Of a DNA stretch of 9,232 nt, positions 5,351-9,232 are shown in pieces. Each line of letters begins with the position of its first letter. Within the stretch, counting starts at the first letter, position 1. A program made the translations under genes and the position numbers. The notes under the pieces are model-generated. The model was given only the letters and a program-made list of their open reading frames with translations, was not told the DNA's origin and made no database searches. The DNA comes from Hyphococcus sp. (lineage in GTDB: Bacteria; Pseudomonadota; Alphaproteobacteria; Caulobacterales; Parvularculaceae): the NCBI GenBank assembly GCA_021604605.1, contig BQJH01000106.1, positions 1-9,232 on the forward strand, written 5' to 3'.

Positions 5351-6157
5351 TTATTGGATGCGTTTCTTGGATGAGCGTTGATATATTTTTCCACGTCGCT
5401 CGGGATAATGTTTGGCTTTCAATTCTTCAAGTTCAACTTGAAGGCGGGCGTCGCGCAAAATTTCCTTCGCAAATTTGTCGGTGTCTTTCGGGCGAGACAT
5501 GGTGAGGTTTCCATATTTCGGAATGCCCGGCTGTTTGGTTTTATTGTAGATTTTGCCGCTGCCTTCACGATATTCGATGGGCGTATCTTCAAACTCCAGA
5601 CCGCCAACTTCTGACGGGCCACGAGGTGGGTAGGTGTTAATATCATAGCGCGCGTTGCGATATTTCTTACCCGGAAGTTTAAGCCGGGGTTGCTGGGCGC
5701 CCATTCCCTTTGCGCCGTTTGTGTTTTGGTTCGATTGATCCGGTTTTTTTGACCCTTCGGTTTTGTTCATCGGCGGCGTTTGTCCGTCGCGGTTTCCGGT
5801 TTGGGGTTTTGGAGCGCTCTGCGGCATTGGCCTCTCGCCTGTATTCAGATTGCCGCCAGAAAATGTCGCGCTCGGGCCCATGCCGTGAGTGAGATGGGTT
5901 TTGCAACCGTCATTCGGGCTGTGACCGGGGCCAATATATCTGGTCCCATAGGGTGCGTTGGATTTGTCAACGCCGCCATCAATTCGGGCGCCGCCCATTG
6001 AACCGCCCATTGAGCCGCCGAATTTAGGTGCGTTCTGCCGTGCATTTTGCAGGGCATCGCCGTTAGCGCTGCCAGATTGAGCAAAGGCTGGGGCGCCGTT
6101 CATGGCGGCAAGAGCCAGGAAAAGAGCGATTGAAACTTTTTGTGTGCGGTGGGCCAT
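5351..6157 (-). CDS. Exported Gly/Pro/Asn-rich protein, unknown function
   Basis: I do not recognise a family. The 268-residue product has a clear signal peptide (MAHRTQKVSIALFLALAAMN, then GAPAFAQ; likely cleavage after AFA). Residues 28-150 are low in complexity, with a short GGSMGGSMGG repeat (47-56), one cysteine (C85) in PNDGCKTHLTHGMG, and a Gln/Asn/Lys/Pro-rich stretch. A more ordered C-terminal part follows: KLPGKKYRNARYDINTYPPR, GGLEFEDTPIEYREGSGKIY, and a basic helix from about 224 (KDTDKFAKEILRDARLQVEL) ending in RSSKKRIQ. It looks like a disordered periplasmic or surface protein. GGAGG 6 bases before the ATG is a strong ribosome binding site. The 5' region contains one copy of the 31-base direct repeat, with a CRP-like dyad about 58 bases upstream of the start codon. 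Confidence 0.78.
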   Translation of the reverse strand: MAHRTQKVSIALFLALAAMNGAPAFAQSGSANGDALQNARQNAPKFGGSMGGSMGGARIDGGVDKSNAPYGTRYIGPGHSPNDGCKTHLTHGMGPSATFSGGNLNTGERPMPQSAPKPQTGNRDGQTPPMNKTEGSKKPDQSNQNTNGAKGMGAQQPRLKLPGKKYRNARYDINTYPPRGPSEVGGLEFEDTPIEYREGSGKIYNKTKQPGIPKYGNLTMSRPKDTDKFAKEILRDARLQVELEELKAKHYPERRGKIYQRSSKKRIQ

Positions 6158-6208
6158 AGTTTTCCTCCAACGATAAATGTTTGAGAAACGTTAGGCCTAG
6201 GGGGCTAA

Positions 6209-6239
6209 GCGGGCTGTGATTCTGCGCACATGGCGCGTG
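6209..6239. repeat. 31-base direct repeat, copy 1
   Basis: Identical over 31 bases to 7244-7274 and in the same orientation; it begins GCGGGCTGTGATTCTGCG and ends CATGGCGCGTG. Weaker similarity continues to the right into a T-rich stretch (GTTTTTAT here, TGTTTAT in the other copy). It lies between the exported Gly/Pro-rich protein gene and the polytopic membrane-protein gene. Confidence 0.95.
6215..6230. promoter_or_regulatory. CRP/FNR-type dyad in repeat copy 1
   Basis: TGTGATTCTGCGCACA matches the CRP-type dyad TGTGA-N6-TCACA at nine of ten fixed positions. It is about 58 bases upstream of the ATG at 6157. I find no clear -35/-10 pair between the dyad and the gene. Confidence 0.4.
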
Positions 6240-6320
6240 GTTTTTATCATGTGTGGCAACGCGCCTATCTGAACATATTCCGCCGCCGGTAGACGACACG
6301 TCTGGGCTAATTCTCGGCTA

Positions 6321-7130
6321 TCAGGCGCTTGATATGCCGGTCTCGCGCCGATTCCAATTCCAACCAATAACTGAAATGGCTCCGCCGAGCGCTAAACCAA
6401 TGCCAATCAACACACCGTCGGAAACACGCGCATAGGAAAGCACTGTTTCTTGCCACCAATTCGACTGACCAAATGAATGATAACTGATAATCATAATCAG
6501 CAGGGACGCCATCGACAGCGTGAATGGCAGCAGTGGTTTTTTGTTGCGGACATCATTGACCAGCAAGATGAGGTTAAAAATCGCCGCGACCAGAAAGCTG
6601 ATATTGAGTGCAATGGCGAAATTGGGGAGATCATCGGGCCCGCGTATCGCAACGCCCGGCACATAACCGGTAAATATCCGCGCGACTGCGGGCGGGATGA
6701 GCGGGAAAATTGTCGCGAGCATATATCGCGCATGCCGGTCAACGAAACGGCGATTCCGAAGCGCCAGCAAATAGAACAATCCAAAAGCGGCGACAGAAAC
6801 AAAATCTGCAAATGAAAGCCTTATGGCGAACATATCCGTGAAGGGAGAATCTTTAATCACGGTCATTTTCGTCACCAGAAGACCGCCAGCGATAAACGGC
6901 GGCGCCAGCAAAAAGCTCATTCGTCCCCCCCATTTGTGCAGGCTGAAATCTCTTTGCCGGATCGACCAGCTCTGCCAGATGAGGAGCAGCACCCATAAGG
7001 TCGCAGTTACGCCATGGATATGGTGCGCACCGGGCGCCGTACTGAGAACGCTAAAATAGCTTGGCCAAAACGCCGCAATAGTAAGGATCAGAAACGCCAC
7101 AATATAATAATGCGCTCTTGGGAATGGCAT
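6321..7130 (-). CDS. Polytopic membrane protein with conserved-looking histidines
   Basis: A 269-residue protein with seven or eight membrane segments (about 8-28, 38-56, 70-89, 103-124, 137-155, 170-192, 197-217 and 237-257) and short loops. Histidines sit at AHHIHG (36, 37 and 39, at the start of the second segment), in the LHKWGG loop (65), in DRHARY (133) and in ISYHSF (218). The HHIHG...LW...Q...HKWGG spacing resembles DUF2306-like and other haem- or quinone-associated membrane proteins, but I cannot assign it to a family or function. AGGGGG just before the ATG supports the start, and a good promoter lies at 7157-7185. The 31-base direct repeat lies on both sides of the gene, one copy upstream and one beyond its 3' end. 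Confidence 0.82.
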   Translation of the reverse strand: MPFPRAHYYIVAFLILTIAAFWPSYFSVLSTAPGAHHIHGVTATLWVLLLIWQSWSIRQRDFSLHKWGGRMSFLLAPPFIAGGLLVTKMTVIKDSPFTDMFAIRLSFADFVSVAAFGLFYLLALRNRRFVDRHARYMLATIFPLIPPAVARIFTGYVPGVAIRGPDDLPNFAIALNISFLVAAIFNLILLVNDVRNKKPLLPFTLSMASLLIMIISYHSFGQSNWWQETVLSYARVSDGVLIGIGLALGGAISVIGWNWNRRETGISSA

Positions 7131-7156
7131 ATAGCCCCCTTAATCCACCGCATGCC

Positions 7157-7185
7157 TTTATACTGATAACGGCGCAGCATTGCAA
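7157..7185 (-). promoter_or_regulatory. Sigma-70-type promoter of the polytopic membrane-protein gene
   Basis: On the minus strand TTGCAA (7185-7180), a 17-base spacer, then TATAAA (7162-7157). Both boxes are close to consensus. Transcription would start near 7150, about 20 bases before the ATG. The CRP-like dyad at 7250-7265 would centre around -107, far for direct contact with polymerase. Confidence 0.6.
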
Positions 7186-7243
7186 ACAGGTGGGAATGAA
7201 ACAACCCTGACAGACTATTGATCTACCAGAGTTGTTCGAAATG

Positions 7244-7274
7244 GCGGGCTGTGATTCTGCGCACATGGCGCGTG
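7244..7274. repeat. 31-base direct repeat, copy 2
   Basis: Perfect match to 6209-6239, 1035 bases away in the same orientation. It lies in the 180-base gap between the DUF6476-like gene's 3' end and the polytopic membrane-protein gene's 5' end. No coding sequence on either strand explains the identity. Confidence 0.95.
7250..7265. promoter_or_regulatory. CRP/FNR-type dyad in repeat copy 2
   Basis: The same TGTGA-N6-GCACA dyad as in copy 1, about 120 bases upstream of the ATG at 7130. Its distance from the promoter at 7157-7185 differs from the usual activator positions. Confidence 0.35.
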
Positions 7275-7310
7275 TGTTTATTAAGGCTCCGTCAACGCAA
7301 TTCGCAGGCG

Positions 7311-7811
7311 TCAGTTTGTGCTGCCAGAAGTCAGCGGTATCGTCTGTACAGCGGCGCCCTTTGCCAGATCATAAATCACGACCATGGCGCCATCATCTGT
7401 ATCAATACGAACGGCAAGGCGATCCCCATCGAGAGAAATTGCGCCCGCTTGCGCTCCGGCGGGCAACGCAATCGCCGATGAGAGGTCACCGGTTGAGGCT
7501 GTCACCGGAAGGATAACCCGCTGCCCTGCGACCGAGGGTTCTTCAAGGGTTTCAACCGCAGTTGAACGGACACTGGTTGTTGCAGCCTCAACGGTGCGGT
7601 CTTCATCCGCGCCCGGTCGGCCAAAAATGCCGATAATCGTCATGACGACAACCAGAAAGACGAACGGCATTGTCACGATGATAATGAGGAGATTTTTTGT
7701 ACCGAGCATCGCCGCCACGCCTGAAGGGGCAGGCGCTGCTTCGGTGAAGTCGAGCATGTCCTGGCTACGCTGACTGTCGCGCTCATTATCTCCAGAAATT
7801 CCAAGTTTCAC
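7311..7811 (-). CDS. Single-pass membrane protein, DUF6476-like
   Basis: A 166-residue protein with a hydrophilic N-terminus, one membrane segment (about 39-64) and a linker rich in Thr, Ala and Glu. It ends in a small domain, LPAGAQAGAISLDGDRLAVR then VVIYDLAKGAAVQTIPL (about 116-160). That end resembles a single beta-propeller-like blade and the C-terminus I remember for DUF6476, a family often found beside RluA-type genes in alphaproteobacteria. The function is unknown. The start is GTG at 7811, chosen because AAGGAG lies 8 bases upstream and no better in-frame ATG follows until residue 19. It is divergent from rluD with 59 bases between them. Confidence 0.75.
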   Translation of the reverse strand: MKLGISGDNERDSQRSQDMLDFTEAAPAPSGVAAMLGTKNLLIIIVTMPFVFLVVVMTIIGIFGRPGADEDRTVEAATTSVRSTAVETLEEPSVAGQRVILPVTASTGDLSSAIALPAGAQAGAISLDGDRLAVRIDTDDGAMVVIYDLAKGAAVQTIPLTSGSTN

Positions 7812-7833
7812 AATCTGCTCCTTCGTGCGTCTT

Positions 7834-7865
7834 CTAGGCTGGCTAATCGCGAGCCACGCGGCTAG
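7834..7865. promoter_or_regulatory. Interrupted palindrome between the DUF6476-like gene and rluD
   Basis: TGGCT (7840-7844) and AGCCA (7852-7856) flank AATCGCG, and CTAG (7834-7837) pairs with CTAG (7862-7865) further out. It fills most of the 59-base divergent gap, so it may be a shared operator or a short leader hairpin ahead of rluD. The arms are short and chance is possible. Confidence 0.3.
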
Positions 7866-7870
7866 ACCGC

Positions 7871-8956
7871 ATGCTTATGACCTCAGATGACGAACCTCTC
7901 AACCCTCATCCCATTGCGCCGCCGGAAGCGGCGGAAAATGGCGGTTTGGTCTATCGCTTTGTCATCGAGCCTGAATATGCAGGGGCAAGGCTTGATAAAT
8001 GGTTGTCAGAACACATTGAAAATCTGACACGTACGCGGTTGAAGGCCTTGATCGAAGAAGGGGCGCTCGCCCGCGCGGACGACGTTTTTACCGACCCGTC
8101 ATGGAAGTTAAAAGACGGTGAAGCCTATACGCTCACTGTGCCGCCAGCGGCAGACCCGACGCCTGAAGGTGAGGCGATCCCGCTTGATGTGGTGTTTGAA
8201 GATGATGATCTGATTGTCGTCAACAAACCGGCGGGCATGGTGGTCCATCCGGCGGCCGGCAACTGGACCGGTACGCTTGTGAACGCCCTCATACATCATT
8301 GCGGGGATAGCCTATCGGGGATTGGCGGCGTTGCCCGACCGGGGATTGTTCACCGGATCGACAAAGACACATCCGGTCTCGTGGTGGTCGCGAAAAACGA
8401 CGCCGCGCATCAGGGGCTGACGAAGCTCTTTGCTGCACACGATATCACGCGTGTCTATGAAGCGATTGCGATCGGGACGCCGCGTCCCGGTGTCGGCAAG
8501 GTTAATGCAGCGTTGGCGCGCGCGAGCAGCGATCGCAAGAAGATGGCAGTGGTCAATGCTCATGAGCATGCCAATGCGCGCCATGCGATCACCCATTACA
8601 AAGTGATTGAAAGTTATGGTCGCGGCCGCGCCAAGTTAAAAGGTGATGCGCTGGCGGCGCTCATTGAGTGTCGTTTGGAAACGGGGCGCACGCATCAAAT
8701 TCGCGCGCACCTTTCTCATATCGGTCATCCGCTGATTGGCGATCAGGTTTATGGTCGCGGACCGGGGCTTGCCGGGTTGAAACCGGGTGAGGCGGTAACG
8801 GATGCGGCGATTAAAGCGATCAAGAAATTCCGCCGGCAAGCTTTGCATGCAAAAGTCCTCGGTTTTATGCACCCGATCAGCGGCGAAGATTTACACTTTG
8901 AACGTGCTGCGCCGGATGATTTTCAAGACTTGTTGACGGCGCTGAAGGCGCTTTAA
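7871..8956 (+). CDS. rluD: RluA-family 23S rRNA pseudouridine synthase, RluD type
   Basis: Converts uridines of helix 69 of 23S rRNA to pseudouridine (1911, 1915 and 1917 in E. coli RluD), which helps ribosome assembly. The 361-residue protein has an S4 RNA-binding domain at about 37-90 (GARLDKWLSEHI) and DDDLIVVNKPAGMVVHP (111-127). The catalytic motif is RPGIVHRIDKDTSG (156-169) with Asp164, followed by LETGRTHQIRAHLSHIGHPL (269-288) and RRQALHA (321-327). All core motifs are intact. It is about 35 residues longer than E. coli RluD because of an acidic N-terminal extension and an insert near 295-320. RluC-type specificity cannot be fully excluded. The start is uncertain: ATG at 7871 and at 7877 lack a good ribosome binding site. 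Confidence 0.93.
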   Translation: MLMTSDDEPLNPHPIAPPEAAENGGLVYRFVIEPEYAGARLDKWLSEHIENLTRTRLKALIEEGALARADDVFTDPSWKLKDGEAYTLTVPPAADPTPEGEAIPLDVVFEDDDLIVVNKPAGMVVHPAAGNWTGTLVNALIHHCGDSLSGIGGVARPGIVHRIDKDTSGLVVVAKNDAAHQGLTKLFAAHDITRVYEAIAIGTPRPGVGKVNAALARASSDRKKMAVVNAHEHANARHAITHYKVIESYGRGRAKLKGDALAALIECRLETGRTHQIRAHLSHIGHPLIGDQVYGRGPGLAGLKPGEAVTDAAIKAIKKFRRQALHAKVLGFMHPISGEDLHFERAAPDDFQDLLTALKAL

Positions 8957-9007
8957 ATATTGGGGGCTGCTGCTCGCTTTTTACTTCATGACGCTTGAAT
9001 GCCTTGT

Positions 9008-9053
9008 CTGACCGAAACATCTCTGGACCCCGGTTTTCACCGAGGAGAGCGGA
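9008..9053 (+). repeat. REP-like element 5, short form
   Basis: CTGACCGAAACATCTCTGGA followed by CCCCGGT-TTTC-ACCGAGG (9028-9045), a 7-base stem with one mismatch and a TTTC loop, then AGAGCGGA. It corresponds to the copy at 2577-2656 without that copy's extra internal hairpin. Confidence 0.65.
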
Positions 9054-9130
9054 TTGGTGGGTAGATACGCACTTCCACTGGTCTTTACTGTGCAGAAGAA
9101 GTGAAAATAAGTCCTTCAATCCCACTGCCC

Positions 9131-9158
9131 GGCCTTTCCGGCGAAAGCCGGAATCCAG
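9131..9158 (-). repeat. REP-like palindrome, element 6
   Basis: TTCCGGC-GAAA-GCCGGAA (9136-9153), a perfect 7-base stem with a GAAA loop, followed by TCCAGG. It lies in the 276-base stretch after rluD, where I find no gene, and could protect or end the rluD transcript. Element 5, in opposite orientation, is about 85 bases upstream. Confidence 0.75.
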
Positions 9159-9232
9159 GAGACTGTGCTGGGGCGCACATATCCCCCTTATTATGACAAG
9201 ATAGATTTCTGCTGATATGTCATTGCCGGGTT

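Noticed and set aside
6190..6239. GTTAGGC at 6190-6196 next to the direct repeat fits the GTTRRRY core of an integron attC site, suggesting a gene cassette.
   Set aside because: No matching RYYYAAC partner lies at a proper distance, the second repeat copy lacks the core, there is no integrase, and the flanked gene has its own promoter.
6291..6303. AGACG-ACA-CGTCT as a terminator for the polytopic membrane-protein gene.
   Set aside because: A five-base stem with a three-base loop and no T run on the relevant strand is too weak to call.
7384..7773. A 129-codon plus-strand open frame opposite the DUF6476-like gene.
   Set aside because: The opposite strand has a good ribosome binding site, a membrane segment and a plausible C-terminal domain; this frame has none of these.

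Overview
The window looks like a chromosomal segment of an alphaproteobacterium of moderate GC. The evidence is the RpoH-type sigma factor at the left edge, an upstream element that fits the alphaproteobacterial heat-shock promoter consensus, a DUF6460-like membrane protein, and a RluA-family pseudouridine synthase beside a DUF6476-like single-pass protein. I cannot name the genus. I see no transposase, integrase, phage gene, CRISPR array, tRNA or rRNA.

Layout: 1-466 is the N-terminal part of rpoH (minus strand, cut by the window edge), with a candidate sigma-32 promoter at 588-619. 823-1671 is an mscS-type mechanosensitive channel (plus). 1824-2399 is an exported acidic coiled-coil protein of unknown function (plus). 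2400-3001 is about 600 bases without a gene. It holds several REP-like palindromes and then a run of inverted repeats just before a small DUF6460-like gene (3002-3286, plus). 3297-4256 (minus) is a two-gene unit, a multi-pass membrane protein followed directly by a winged-helix regulator. It diverges from a secreted lipocalin/DUF1579-like protein gene (4339-4902, plus) across an 82-base region with overlapping promoters and a palindrome. From about 4903 to 5350 the DNA is AT-richer and holds a short YdeI/OmpD-associated (OmdA) gene (minus). 5351-6157 (minus) is a Gly/Pro/Asn-rich exported protein. 6321-7130 (minus) is a polytopic histidine-containing membrane protein. 7311-7811 (minus) is the DUF6476-like protein, divergent from rluD at 7871-8956 (plus). 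The right end (8957-9232) holds two more REP-like palindromes.

How it fits together: the outer genes (rpoH, rluD, the DUF6476-like gene) are housekeeping genes that, from memory, often lie together in alphaproteobacteria. Here rpoH and rluD point outward and are about 7.4 kb apart, with mostly envelope-associated accessory genes between them. The most distinctive non-coding signal is a perfect 31-base direct repeat (6209-6239 and 7244-7274). One copy lies upstream of each of two consecutive minus-strand genes, and each contains a 16-base CRP-like dyad, which suggests shared regulation or duplication of an upstream segment. The other notable signal is a REP-like family with four-base GAAA/TTTC loops at two distant places. 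Nothing in the window convincingly amounts to a new defence or mobile system.
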